From: Alphaproteobacteria bacterium
GTDB lineage: Bacteria; Pseudomonadota; Alphaproteobacteria; UBA8366; GCA-2717185
Reading direction: 5' to 3'
Assembly (NCBI GenBank): GCA_040905865.1
Contig: JBBDQU010000085.1
Coordinates: forward strand, 1-48,294
Length of the DNA: 48,294 nucleotides
Each line of letters opens with the position of its first letter. The stretch's first letter is position 1. The position numbers and the translations under genes were made by a program. The notes under the pieces were generated by a model. That model saw nothing but the letters and a program-made list of their open reading frames with translations. It did no database searches and was not told where the DNA came from. Positions 1 through 9,171 of this stretch are shown here, piece by piece.

Positions 1-136
1 GAGAATTGAATCACGACCGCGCGACGCTGGGAAGGGTTTTTCCGCAGCCTGCTAGACCGGAGATCGCGATGGGAATCGCCCCTGGCGATCCAACCACCAC
101 TTGTCAGTTTCAGTCCCGGTGATCATACTGTTTTGT

Positions 137-718
137 ATGGATCAATTAGGTAAATTCGCCGGCGGCAATGCCAGGGGCAGCAAGGGAACGCTGGGGTGCG
201 ACCATCCGGGCTGCGCCGGCGCGGCGACGCATCGGGCGCCGAAATACCCTGGTGTCCCGGACGACCACTACTGGTTCTGCCTGGACCATGTCCGCGAATA
301 CAACAGCAAATGGAACTATTATGCCGGCATGACGGACGGGCAGGTCGAACAGGAAATCCGTAACGATACGGTGTGGCGACGCCCGACATGGCCGCTTGGC
401 GGCAGGGCCGCGAATGGCGGTTGTCATGCGCGCATGAACTTCCGAGACGATTTCAACGTCTTCGAGGCCGCGGCCGGCGCGCGGCGGCAGCAGAAGCAAT
501 CCGGCGATGCCGCCCCCGAACCGGCGGCGCATATCCGCCATGCGCTTAGAATCATGGCGATTGAGCCGCCAGTAACCTTGACCGAATTGAAGTCGCGTTA
601 TAAGGAATTGGTCAAACGGTTACATCCTGATGCAAACGGCGGCGATAGGGTGGCGGAGGACAAATTGAAGGATATCAATCAGGCCTATGCCACAATTAAG
701 AAATTCCTTGCAGCCTAG
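137..718 (+). CDS. J-domain protein with N-terminal zinc-finger-like region
   Basis: A DnaJ-type co-chaperone-like protein of 193 residues. The C-terminal 60 residues form a J domain with the HPD tripeptide (KRLHPDANGG), the motif that stimulates Hsp70 ATPase. The N-terminal half has paired cysteines (CDHPGC, then FCLDH) that look like a small metal site, followed by the tract VREYNSKWNYYAGM. This architecture is familiar from alphaproteobacteria, where the gene precedes cobS; that neighbourhood holds here, with cobS starting 39 bp downstream. The start at 137 (ATG) is preferred to a TTG at 101, because the 12 extra residues are hydrophobic and look unrelated. Its Hsp70 partner and client are unknown; assisting cobaltochelatase assembly is only an inference from position. 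Confidence 0.85.
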   Translation: MDQLGKFAGGNARGSKGTLGCDHPGCAGAATHRAPKYPGVPDDHYWFCLDHVREYNSKWNYYAGMTDGQVEQEIRNDTVWRRPTWPLGGRAANGGCHARMNFRDDFNVFEAAAGARRQQKQSGDAAPEPAAHIRHALRIMAIEPPVTLTELKSRYKELVKRLHPDANGGDRVAEDKLKDINQAYATIKKFLAA

Positions 719-757
719 CATTTCATTATCGCTACTTAAACGACTGGATTCATGTAA

Positions 758-1756
758 ATGAGCACGACTGACAGCCCGGCCCGGGCCCACGAACTTGACG
801 CGCCCGATACCAAGGTGTCCGTCCGCGAAGTATTTGGTCTGGATACCGACATGATTGTCCCGGCATTCTCGTCCGGCTCCGATTATGTCCCTGACCTGGA
901 CGATACCTACGTATTTGATTATGAAACGACGATGGCAATCCTGGCGGGGTTCAGCCACAATCGCCGTGTGATGATCCAGGGCTATCACGGCACGGGCAAG
1001 TCCACGCATATCGAACAGGTTGCCGCCCGGCTGAACTGGCCGTGCGTGCGGGTCAATCTGGACAGCCATATCAGCCGTATCGACCTGCTGGGCAAGGACG
1101 CAATCGTCCTGCGCGACGGCATGCAGGTAACCGAATTCCGCGAAGGGATCCTGCCCTGGGCGCTGCAGGGTCCCTGCGCCCTGTGTTTCGATGAATATGA
1201 CGCAGGCCGTCCGGATGTCATGTTCGTGATCCAGCGTATTCTGGAAATCGACGGCAAGCTGACGCTGCTGGATCAAAGCCGGATCATCCGGCCGCACAAG
1301 TATTTTCGCCTGTTCTCCACCGCGAACACAGTCGGTCTCGGCGATACGACCGGGCTGTATCACGGCACGCAGCAGATCAACCAGGGCCAGATGGACCGCT
1401 GGAACATCGTGACGACGCTGAACTACCTCGATCACGAGGTCGAGGAGCAAATCGTCCTCGCGAAGCTGCCGACATATAACACACCGGAAGGCCGTCAGAT
1501 GATCGAGAAAATGGTCGCTCTGGCCGACCTGACCCGGTCCGGCTTCATCGGCGGCGATATTTCAACCGTCATGTCGCCCCGGACCGTCCTCACCTGGGCC
1601 GAGAACGCGGATATCTTCGCCGATATAGGCTTTGCCTTCCGCGTCACGTTCCTCAACAAATGCGACGAAACGGAACGCTCGGTCGTCGCCGAGTATTATC
1701 AGCGGTGTTTCGGAACGGACCTGCCGGAAGCCGGCGTCATGAAAGCAGCGAGTTGA
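758..1756 (+). CDS. cobS: Cobaltochelatase AAA+ subunit CobS
   Basis: AAA+ ATPase subunit of the aerobic cobaltochelatase (CobN-CobS-CobT), which inserts cobalt into hydrogenobyrinic acid a,c-diamide in the late aerobic vitamin B12 pathway. The 332 residues match the usual CobS length. Walker A is GYHGTGKST at about residues 75-83 and Walker B is CFDE at about 143-146. The N-terminal [17 protein letters not shown] is typical of CobS. cobT follows after 10 bp, as expected for a two-gene unit. CobN is not in the window. B12 supply fits the B12-dependent methylmalonyl-CoA mutase at 9172-11325. Confidence 0.96.
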   Translation: MSTTDSPARAHELDAPDTKVSVREVFGLDTDMIVPAFSSGSDYVPDLDDTYVFDYETTMAILAGFSHNRRVMIQGYHGTGKSTHIEQVAARLNWPCVRVNLDSHISRIDLLGKDAIVLRDGMQVTEFREGILPWALQGPCALCFDEYDAGRPDVMFVIQRILEIDGKLTLLDQSRIIRPHKYFRLFSTANTVGLGDTTGLYHGTQQINQGQMDRWNIVTTLNYLDHEVEEQIVLAKLPTYNTPEGRQMIEKMVALADLTRSGFIGGDISTVMSPRTVLTWAENADIFADIGFAFRVTFLNKCDETERSVVAEYYQRCFGTDLPEAGVMKAAS

Positions 1757-1766
1757 CGATACGCCC

Positions 1767-3650
1767 ATGAGCGAGGCCGAACCCCCAATTGAAAGTTTCA
1801 AACGCGCGGTCGCGGCCTGTTTTCGTGCCGTCGCGGATGATTCCGAAGTCGACGTTTCCTTCACGGCCGAACCGCCGGGCGTCATCGGCAAGCGCGCGCG
1901 CCTGCCGTTTCCGAGCCGGAACCTGCCGCCGGAGGAAGTCGCACAGGTTCGGGGCGAAGCCGATGCGCTGGCGCTCAAGCTGCGTCACCATGACCCCGCA
2001 ATTCATGCCAGGGCCATGCCCGGCGGCGATACGGCACCCGCCATTTTCGAAATGCTGGAACAGGCCCGGATCGAGGCAATCGGCGCCAAGCGCATGTCCG
2101 GCCTGAACGCCAATATCGCCGCGTCGCTGGAAGACCGCTATCGCCGCGCCGGCCTGCACCGGGTTACCGAACGCAATGACGCCACCATGCCGGAAGCCGT
2201 CCGGCTGATGGCGCGGCAGCTTTTTACAGGTTCCGAACCACCCCCTGCCGCCCAGGCGGTCTTCGAGCAATGGGAATCGGAACTCCGGGAAAAAATCGGG
2301 GCGGACCTGGAAGAACTGAGTCACGTCATCGACAATCAGGCGGAGTACAGCCGGGCCGCGCGCCAGCTGATCCAGGATCTCGACATCGAGATCGGCGTCG
2401 AGCAGGATTCAGAGGACAGTGAATCGGGAGACGACGAATCGGACGAGGACTCGGTACAGTCCGAATCCGAGGATGAAGGCGGCGATCCCTCGGATGCGGC
2501 GGGCGAAGCCGGCGGCGATTCCAGCGAGGCCGAAGGCGGCGACGAGGAAGACGGCGATACCAACCCGGAAGATTCCGACGGCGAAATGATGCCGGCCGAC
2601 GGCAGCGAGGAACCAGGCGATCCCGGCAAGCGCTGGCGGCCCGAACACGACCTGTCGAATGTGCCCCGCGAACCGTTCTACGGCGCCTATACCGAAACCT
2701 ATGACGAAGTCGTCTTGGCCGAAACGCTTTGCGACCCGGAAGAACTGTCGCGTCTGCGGCAGCTTCTCGACCAGCAGCTGGCCCAGTTGCAGGGGTTGAT
2801 CGGGCGGCTGGCCAACCGGCTGCAGCGCCGTCTTCTGGCGAAGCAGACCCGGTCATGGGACTTCAATCTGGAAGAAGGGCTGCTGGACACGGCGCGACTG
2901 GTGCGGGTCATCACCAATCCGATGCATCCGCTTTCCTTCAAGCTGGAGCAGGAAACCGATTTCCGGGATACCGTGGTCACCCTGCTGATCGACAATTCGG
3001 GATCGATGCGCGGCCGGCCGATCACCATCGCGGCGATGAGCGCCGACGTCCTGTCGCGGACGCTGGAGCGCTGCGGCGTGAAGGTCGAGGTCCTGGGCTT
3101 TACCACGCGCGCCTGGAAGGGCGGCCAGTCGCGTGAGCAATGGATCGCCGACGGCAAGCGGCCCAATCCCGGCCGGCTGAACGACCTGCGCCATATCATC
3201 TACAAGGCCGCGGATTCGCCCTGGCGGCGGGCGCGCAAGAATCTTGGCCTGATGCTGCGCGAAGGGCTGCTGAAGGAGAATATCGACGGCGAGGCGCTGC
3301 TCTGGGCGCATGACCGGTTGCTGGCGCGTCCCGAACAGCGCCGCATCCTGATGGTCATCTCCGATGGCGCGCCGGTGGACGATTCGACACTGTCGGTCAA
3401 TCCGGGGAATTACCTGGAACGGCACCTGCGCGACGTGATCGAATATATCGAGACCCGGTCGCCCGTCGAACTGATCGCCATCGGTATCGGGCATGACGTT
3501 ACGCGGTATTACCGGCGCGCGGTCACTATCGTCGATGTCGAGCAACTGGGCGGCACCATGATGGAAAAACTGGCCGAACTGTTCGACGAGGAATCGGCCC
3601 GCGCCCAGGAGCCCCGCGCCCGCACCCGCACCCGGTCGACGCGCCGTTAG
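1767..3650 (+). CDS. cobT: Cobaltochelatase subunit CobT
   Basis: Partner of CobS in aerobic cobaltochelatase; CobT and CobS form a ring complex that acts on CobN. The 627 residues show the CobT order: an N-terminal helical domain (1-205), a very acidic low-complexity linker (about 210-285, rich in D, E and S), and a C-terminal von Willebrand A domain with the metal-binding MIDAS motif DNSGS at about 409-413. The end is arginine-rich. The acidic linker produces long antisense reading frames at about 2326-2856 that are not genes. The start 10 bp after cobS suggests co-transcription. This cobT is not the nucleotide-loop enzyme of enteric bacteria that shares the symbol. Confidence 0.95.
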   Translation: MSEAEPPIESFKRAVAACFRAVADDSEVDVSFTAEPPGVIGKRARLPFPSRNLPPEEVAQVRGEADALALKLRHHDPAIHARAMPGGDTAPAIFEMLEQARIEAIGAKRMSGLNANIAASLEDRYRRAGLHRVTERNDATMPEAVRLMARQLFTGSEPPPAAQAVFEQWESELREKIGADLEELSHVIDNQAEYSRAARQLIQDLDIEIGVEQDSEDSESGDDESDEDSVQSESEDEGGDPSDAAGEAGGDSSEAEGGDEEDGDTNPEDSDGEMMPADGSEEPGDPGKRWRPEHDLSNVPREPFYGAYTETYDEVVLAETLCDPEELSRLRQLLDQQLAQLQGLIGRLANRLQRRLLAKQTRSWDFNLEEGLLDTARLVRVITNPMHPLSFKLEQETDFRDTVVTLLIDNSGSMRGRPITIAAMSADVLSRTLERCGVKVEVLGFTTRAWKGGQSREQWIADGKRPNPGRLNDLRHIIYKAADSPWRRARKNLGLMLREGLLKENIDGEALLWAHDRLLARPEQRRILMVISDGAPVDDSTLSVNPGNYLERHLRDVIEYIETRSPVELIAIGIGHDVTRYYRRAVTIVDVEQLGGTMMEKLAELFDEESARAQEPRARTRTRSTRR

Positions 3651-3699
3651 ATCAGATCGTGATTGCGGGCTTCAACGAAATCGGACGGAAAGCGAAGGA

Positions 3700-3990
3700 T
3701 CAGCCGGCGTTAGCCGTCGCCCGCTCGATACGCTTCTTGATGCGCTGCGCTTCGGGCGGCAGCTTGCGGTTCGATGTGCCGAGCAGGAAGGCGTCAATGC
3801 CGCCATTCTTTTCAATGGTCCGGATCGCGCCCGTGCTGAGGCGCATCTTGACGGACTGGCCCAGCGCATCGCTCAACAGGGACGTCAGCTGCAGGTTGGG
3901 CAGAAACCGCCGGCGCGTCTTGTTATGGGCATGGCTGACATTATTGCCGGCCTGAACGCCCTTACCCGTGATCGTGCAGCGTCGTGACAT
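3700..3990 (-). CDS. rpmB: 50S ribosomal protein L28
   Basis: Large-subunit ribosomal protein of 96 residues. The N-terminus [20 protein letters not shown] followed by [12 protein letters not shown] is diagnostic of L28, and the alphaproteobacterial-style C-terminal extension ([15 protein letters not shown]) is present. It is convergent with cobT, with 49 bp between the stop codons. It stands alone rather than with rpmG, as is usual in this class. Confidence 0.97.
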   Translation of the reverse strand: MSRRCTITGKGVQAGNNVSHAHNKTRRRFLPNLQLTSLLSDALGQSVKMRLSTGAIRTIEKNGGIDAFLLGTSNRKLPPEAQRIKKRIERATANAG

Positions 3991-4088
3991 AATAAAACCC
4001 TCAATAAAATTCAGGCTCCACGCGGGTTTCCCGCGAGAGCGGCGCTTTTTACGGTACTAATTGAGCCCCGTCAAGGCAGCGCGTCAAT

Positions 4089-5087
4089 TTATCCTGTTCC
4101 CAGAAACGCTTCCAGCAGGCGGCGCGCCGCATGGGCCGGCGTGATTTCACCCCGGGCGACCCGGTCTTCCATCTGGCGCCGCAACGAATCGACGCCCGGA
4201 TGGGCGCGCAGCGCGTCCAGCAGCCGGCCGCTGACCTCCGACCACAGCCAGGCCTTCGCCTGGCTTGCCCGGCGCGCCGCGATTTCGCCGCTGGCGCCCA
4301 GGGCGGCGCGGTAGACCGCCACCAGGTCCCAGGCCCGGTCGATACCCGCGCCGGTCAGCGCGGAACAGCTTTCCACCGGCACCTGCCAGTTTGCCGAAGC
4401 CGGCCGCAGGAGATGGATGGCGTTGCGGTAATCGGATACCGTATGGCGGGCCGCCGTTTCGAACGCGCCGTCCGCCTTGTTGACCAGGACAATATCGGCA
4501 AGTTCGACAATCCCCTTTTTCATACCCTGCAATTCGTCGCCGCCCGACGGCGACAACAGCAGCAGGAACAGGTCCGTCATCTCTTTCACGGCGGTTTCGG
4601 ACTGGCCGACCCCGACCGTTTCGACGATCACGACATCATAGCCTGCCGCCTCGCACACGGAGATCGTCTCGCGGGTATAGCGCGTGACGCCGCCCAGCGT
4701 GGCGCCCGCGGGCGATGGCCGGATAAAGGCGTCGGCATGACGCCCCAGCGTTTCCATGCGGGTCTTGTCGCCGAGTATCGAGCCGCCGCTCAGGGTCGAC
4801 GACGGATCCACCGCCAGAACGGCGACCCGGCGCCCCTGCCCGATGGCGTGGATCCCGAAGGCTTCGATGAAGGTAGACTTGCCGACGCCGGGGACGCCGG
4901 AAATGCCGATCCGGATCGATTCCACCCGGTGCGGCAGCAATGCTTCAAGCAGTCGTTCCGCCAGCGGCCGGTCATCGGCGCGCTGCGATTCTATCAGCGT
5001 GATCGCCCGGCCCAGGGCACGGCGGTCACCATCGCGAACACGCCGCGCCAGATCGCCGGGCCCGTCCGCCGCCGCGTTACGTGTCAT
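4089..5087 (-). CDS. meaB: Methylmalonyl-CoA mutase-associated GTPase MeaB
   Basis: G3E-family P-loop GTPase that chaperones adenosylcobalamin loading and protects methylmalonyl-CoA mutase from inactivation (ArgK/MeaB/MMAA family). With the chosen start it has 332 residues. Walker A is GVPGVGKS at about 64-71. Further on are AVDPSS, the switch region VIVETVGVGQSE, and VNKADG as the guanine-specificity motif. The start at 5087 is preferred to an ATG at 5153, because the upstream gene stops at 5077 and an 11-bp overlap is more usual than 77 bp. The mutase lies 4 kb away on the same strand, separated by the tipN-like gene. Confidence 0.95.
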   Translation of the reverse strand: MTRNAAADGPGDLARRVRDGDRRALGRAITLIESQRADDRPLAERLLEALLPHRVESIRIGISGVPGVGKSTFIEAFGIHAIGQGRRVAVLAVDPSSTLSGGSILGDKTRMETLGRHADAFIRPSPAGATLGGVTRYTRETISVCEAAGYDVVIVETVGVGQSETAVKEMTDLFLLLLSPSGGDELQGMKKGIVELADIVLVNKADGAFETAARHTVSDYRNAIHLLRPASANWQVPVESCSALTGAGIDRAWDLVAVYRAALGASGEIAARRASQAKAWLWSEVSGRLLDALRAHPGVDSLRRQMEDRVARGEITPAHAARRLLEAFLGTG

Positions 5088-5364
5088 TGTCACCGAATGC
5101 CTTGTTTGCCGCCCTGTCGATTCTGGCGCGGACATCGTCGTCGAGCTTTTCATATTCAGCGCGGCGCCGCCGAAAAATGGTCATGGCGTTATTGATCAAC
5201 GCTTCGCGCTCCGGATCGGTCGCGGGTGTTCTTTCTGACTCCGCCTCCACGCCGCCAGCCGCCGCCCGCACGTCCGTTGCCCGCTGCTGCAGACGCCTTG
5301 CCCTCCTGCGTCCGGCGCGGCCTTTCCTGTCGATAAAGAGACGTTCCAGCAACCAGCCAATCAT
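5077..5364 (-). CDS. Small charged protein of unknown function
   Basis: A 95-residue basic and acidic protein with no recognised catalytic motif. It starts MIGWLLERLF, has a basic stretch (RKGRAGRRRARRLQQRA), and ends in a predicted helical segment (INNAMTIFRRRRAEYEKLDDDVRARI). It overlaps the meaB start by 11 bp and follows the acetyltransferase gene by 18 bp, so it probably belongs to the same transcript. The coupling to meaB supports it being real. Function unknown. Confidence 0.6.
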   Translation of the reverse strand: MIGWLLERLFIDRKGRAGRRRARRLQQRATDVRAAAGGVEAESERTPATDPEREALINNAMTIFRRRRAEYEKLDDDVRARIDRAANKAFGDNDT

Positions 5365-5382
5365 TGCGGCGAATGCTCCCGT

Positions 5383-5877
5383 TCATACAAGTATTTTCGC
5401 CATCATCACCTCGTCGACAAATCCCCCGTCGACGAACATGGAATCGCGCTTCACGCCCTCCTCGACATATCCCATGCGCCCGTAGAGCGCCCGGGCGCGC
5501 GTGTTAGACGCCATAACCGTCAGCTCCAGCCGCCGCAGCCGGCGGCGGCGCGCAAACGCTTCCATTTCCCGCATCAGTGATGCACCAAGGCCGCGGCCGG
5601 AATGCGCCTGCAGGACGCCGACGCCAAGCGTCGCGGAAAGCCTGTTGCGCTGAAAATCGCCAGCGGTGACGACCGCCTCGCCCACGGCCGTCTCACCCTG
5701 CCAGACGCCTAACAGCAGGTAATGCGGCCGCGCGCTGAAATTTTCGATGATCGCGCGCATTTCGTCCACCGAGCGCGCCCGTTCGCCGGGGGACCGAAGG
5801 AAAAAGCTGCTTTCCGCGAGGAGTTGCTCGCCAAACCGGTACAGCGCCGGCGCATCGTCCGCCACTGCGCGCCGCAT
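5383..5877 (-). CDS. GNAT-family N-acetyltransferase
   Basis: Acetyl-CoA-dependent N-acetyltransferase of 164 residues. The acetyl-CoA loop has the GNAT pattern QAHSGRGLGASLMREMEAF (Q/RxxGxG/A), followed by RRLELTVMASNTRARALYGRMGY, the typical strand-5/helix-4 segment seen in RimI-like and PhnO-like enzymes. The start at 5877 is chosen because the 27 extra residues from 5958 are cysteine-rich, atypical, and would overlap the upstream gene. The substrate cannot be told from sequence. Confidence 0.85.
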   Translation of the reverse strand: MRRAVADDAPALYRFGEQLLAESSFFLRSPGERARSVDEMRAIIENFSARPHYLLLGVWQGETAVGEAVVTAGDFQRNRLSATLGVGVLQAHSGRGLGASLMREMEAFARRRRLRRLELTVMASNTRARALYGRMGYVEEGVKRDSMFVDGGFVDEVMMAKILV

Positions 5878-5905
5878 GGCATAGCCTTCCGCGACCGCCC
5901 GGGCG

Positions 5906-8900
5906 CTATTCGTCGCGGCCCAGGGCACGGCACAACAGGATGTACAGCTTCCCCACATCGGCGGTCATGAACGTGGAGTGCAGCAGGTTTTCCGGATCCG
6001 ACCCCTGCGCCTCTCCCAGCAACCGGTCGAACTGGTCGACATAGCGCATGACGTAGTAGCGCATGTCGGGATTGGTCCGGATCTTCTCCGTGATGCCGGC
6101 GGTCACGGTTGTGGGTTTACCCCGCAGCAGCGCGCGGGTAAAGACGCCGCGGTCGCCCCGCACATAGCGCTTCCAGTCCGCTTCCGGCACCTCGCTGTGC
6201 AGCACGCGCGTCAGGTCGATGGCCGTGGAATCCAGATCCTCGACAATAAACCGCGCGGTCTTCAGAAACAGGTCGCGCCGCAGGGTCTGTTCCGCGTCGG
6301 CAAGGCTGCGCGCCTGTTCCGCCGCATCGGCCGAAGCCTGCGTCAGACGCACCGCCTGCTGGTCGAATACCTGGCCGGCGCGATCCGCCTTGCGGACCGC
6401 CTCGTCAAGCGCCGTGACAATATCGCGGCTGCCGCCCTGGACCTTTTCCGCGACGCCTTCGAAGGTCGTCCGCGCCCTGGCCGCCGCATCCACCATGACC
6501 GGTCCCTGCTTCGCCAGCGATTCCATGGCGTCGCGCAACTGCTTTTCGGCCGCTTCGCTGGTCCTGCCCAGCGTTTCCGTCTGCTGGCGGTACGTCGCCG
6601 ACAATTCTGAAAGGCGCGCCGCGACCTGATCCGACGCGCCGGTCAGATTGCCCGTCTGCTGCGCGAAGGCATCGCCGATCAGTTGCATGTTCCGCGCCGC
6701 CTCGGCGGCCGACCGGGACAGTTCCTCGGCCTGGATACGCAGGCCTTCCCGATTGTCGTCCACCTGCAGCCCCGCCTGCATGGATGCCGTCGTCAGGCGC
6801 TCGCTCTGTTCATTGAATCGCTCGCCGACATCCCGTAGCAGCCGCAGCGCCGTCTGGACCGCTTCGTTGAGGCCCCCGGATTCGCTGTGAAAGGCGCGTC
6901 CGGCCTCCATGATCCGCTTGATGACCTGATCCGCGACGGCAACCAGCTGGTCGACCTGCTGCGCCAGCGTCTGGCCGATTTCCTCCGTCCGGGCGCCGGC
7001 ATTTTCCGAGGCCCTGTTCAACAGCAGCGCCTGTTCGTCGACGGACAGTCCGATTGCCTTGACCTGGTCGTTGAGATTAGCCACCAGTTCGTGCAGCGCC
7101 TGGTTGTCCTCGCGCAGGCTTTCGCGAATACGCTGGGCTGTCTTGACGGCCTGATCGGAGGAATCCGCCAGTTCCTTGGTCTGATGGCGAATGGCGTCGC
7201 GGATTTCCCGCACCTGATGCGACGCGTGATCCGACGCCGAGCGCAGGTCATGGCTCTGTTTCTGCAGCAAATCGCCGACCGAGCGCGCCTGCCCGGCCGC
7301 CCAGTCCGCCGATTCGCGCAGGGCCTGGGCCTGGGTGCGCAACTGATCGCGGATATTCTGCGCATGGGTCGCGGCCGGTTCGAAGGCTTCGCCGACCTTC
7401 CGGCTGCCGTCGCGCAATACGGCGCGCATTTCCTCGGTCCGCGCGCCGAGCATGGTTTCGATCTGCTGGGCCTGTTCCGACGCCCGCTCCGACATCGACG
7501 TCAGGGCGCCGACCTGGCGCTCCAGCGCTTCGCGAACCGCATCCGCCCGGATGGCCGCGAGGTCGGAAGCCTTGGAAACCTCGCTGGCCTGGGCGCGCAG
7601 CGCCTCGCCCATGGCGCCGACCTTCTGCGCCGCCAGTTCGCCCGCGCGGGTCAATTGCTGGCCCTGGCGCACCGATGCGTTATCGACCGCGTTGGCCTGA
7701 CTGGCCAGGCTCGTCGCGACCTCCGCCAGTTCCGCGCCCTGCGCGGCCAGCGATTCGCGAATGCTCTCGGTATGCGTGGACGCGCGGTCCGCCGTCTGGG
7801 TGATATCGTTCACCTGCTGGTGCATGGCCGCCATCAGTTCATTGGCATCCGTCATCATGCGCTCGATCATGGTCGACAGGTCGTCGGACCGGCGCGACAA
7901 CCCCTCGTCGATGCGCGACAGGATCGTGTTCGTCGCCTCGCGCAGGCTGATGCCAAGCTTGTCGACACGCGCGGTCGACACGTTAATCATTTCGTCCACC
8001 GCCGATTCATGCTTGCCCAGCGCCGTTTGCAGGGTCGCCTGCAGGGCGCTGCCGTGGCGGCTGAGCGCATTGCCCAGCCGGTCGATTTCCTCCCCGGTGC
8101 GGGCCGCCACATTGGTGAGCGCATGGGCCTGGATATCGAAGGACTCCTTCAGGCGTTCCGTCACCCGCGCCGTCTGCTGTCGCAGTTCGACGGAAATGTC
8201 GTGCGCCCTGGCCGCAGCCAGTTCGCCCGCCGCATTGAGGTCCGAAGCGCCCTTGCCCAGCGTTTCGCCGATGGCGGTGGAGCGCGACGCCGCCGTTTCC
8301 GCGGCATGGGACATCGTCTCGGTATATTCGCGGAACAGCGCGCCCATATCCTTGACCTTGTCGGCGGCGCGGTCGGATGCGTTATCCAGCTGTCCCGCCA
8401 TGTCGCGCAGCGTCCTGGCGATCTCTTCGGACTTTTCCACCGAACGGCGATGGACGGTCGAAAGCTCCACCGTCTGCCGGTCGGTAATTTCGCGCACCGC
8501 CGTCTGCTGCGATTCGAACCGGTCGGCCAGCATCGACAGGGCGCTGGCCTGTTCCGACAGGATGCTGCGAAGCTCCGTGACCTCGCTGGCGGCATGATCC
8601 GTCGCGTCGTTCAGCGCGCCGGTGTTCCGCGCCATTACATCGGCGACCTCGCTCAACTGGATCGCCGCGCGGTCGCTGGCGCGGTTCAGCGCCTCCGTCT
8701 GCTCCCGCAGCAGGTCCGCCACGGTCCTGATGCGGGAATCCGCGTCTTCCGCCGGGTAGGTCAGCAGGGCGAGCTGCCGGCGCAGTGTTTCGGTGTGGTG
8801 CCGCAGCTCCAGGTTCGGCCGCACGAAGACCAGCACGAGCCACAGAAAGGCCAGCGGGACGGAAACCCCGGCGATCAGCGCCGCCAGCTCATGCGGCAGC

Positions 8901-9103
8901 ATCGCGCCCAGGAAGGCCCAGCCGAGATACGACTGCACATACCAGGCGGACAGGCCGAGCCAGAGCCCGGAGACCGCCGCGCCCGCGCCGAACAACCGCC
9001 GCGAATACCGCGCGGCGCGCGCCGCGACAACGGCGAAATCCTCGCCCGGAGCGGTCTGCACATGGCGCCCGGAACGGGGCAGTTCGGTGACGTTGGCCGG
9101 CAT
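5906..9103 (-). CDS. TipN-like membrane-anchored coiled-coil polarity protein
   Basis: A 1065-residue protein with two hydrophobic segments near the N-terminus (about 38-56 and 74-95), a very long alanine-rich helical region, and a small C-terminal domain (about 945-1065, containing DSTAIDLTRVLHSEVPEADW and FMTADVGKLYILLCRAL). This matches the layout of Caulobacter TipN, the birth-scar polarity factor: two membrane helices, then a large coiled coil. The helical part is built on an exact 25-residue period (about 136-310, 431-580, 592-716) with consensus L-x2-ASD-x-AA-x2-A-x2-IRE-x-L-x2-Q. The TipN call is an inference from architecture and from the TipF-like gene at 12349; alternatives are other polar scaffold or chemoreceptor-like coiled coils. 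The long plus-strand frame opposite it (6887-9250) is a by-product of the repeats. Confidence 0.65.
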   Translation of the reverse strand: MPANVTELPRSGRHVQTAPGEDFAVVAARAARYSRRLFGAGAAVSGLWLGLSAWYVQSYLGWAFLGAMLPHELAALIAGVSVPLAFLWLVLVFVRPNLELRHHTETLRRQLALLTYPAEDADSRIRTVADLLREQTEALNRASDRAAIQLSEVADVMARNTGALNDATDHAASEVTELRSILSEQASALSMLADRFESQQTAVREITDRQTVELSTVHRRSVEKSEEIARTLRDMAGQLDNASDRAADKVKDMGALFREYTETMSHAAETAASRSTAIGETLGKGASDLNAAGELAAARAHDISVELRQQTARVTERLKESFDIQAHALTNVAARTGEEIDRLGNALSRHGSALQATLQTALGKHESAVDEMINVSTARVDKLGISLREATNTILSRIDEGLSRRSDDLSTMIERMMTDANELMAAMHQQVNDITQTADRASTHTESIRESLAAQGAELAEVATSLASQANAVDNASVRQGQQLTRAGELAAQKVGAMGEALRAQASEVSKASDLAAIRADAVREALERQVGALTSMSERASEQAQQIETMLGARTEEMRAVLRDGSRKVGEAFEPAATHAQNIRDQLRTQAQALRESADWAAGQARSVGDLLQKQSHDLRSASDHASHQVREIRDAIRHQTKELADSSDQAVKTAQRIRESLREDNQALHELVANLNDQVKAIGLSVDEQALLLNRASENAGARTEEIGQTLAQQVDQLVAVADQVIKRIMEAGRAFHSESGGLNEAVQTALRLLRDVGERFNEQSERLTTASMQAGLQVDDNREGLRIQAEELSRSAAEAARNMQLIGDAFAQQTGNLTGASDQVAARLSELSATYRQQTETLGRTSEAAEKQLRDAMESLAKQGPVMVDAAARARTTFEGVAEKVQGGSRDIVTALDEAVRKADRAGQVFDQQAVRLTQASADAAEQARSLADAEQTLRRDLFLKTARFIVEDLDSTAIDLTRVLHSEVPEADWKRYVRGDRGVFTRALLRGKPTTVTAGITEKIRTNPDMRYYVMRYVDQFDRLLGEAQGSDPENLLHSTFMTADVGKLYILLCRALGRDE

Positions 9104-9171
9104 GCCGTAAACCTACGCTTATTCAGAAAAAAGATAAACGCATCTCGATACCGCCCCTGCGTCTCGCGAAT

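Noticed and set aside
62-90. Imperfect GATCGC/GCGATC inverted repeat before the J-domain gene
   Set aside because: Short, interrupted, and within the range expected by chance in this base composition.
4131-5195. A 354-codon plus-strand frame opposite meaB
   Set aside because: Shadow of meaB, whose GTPase motifs are intact.
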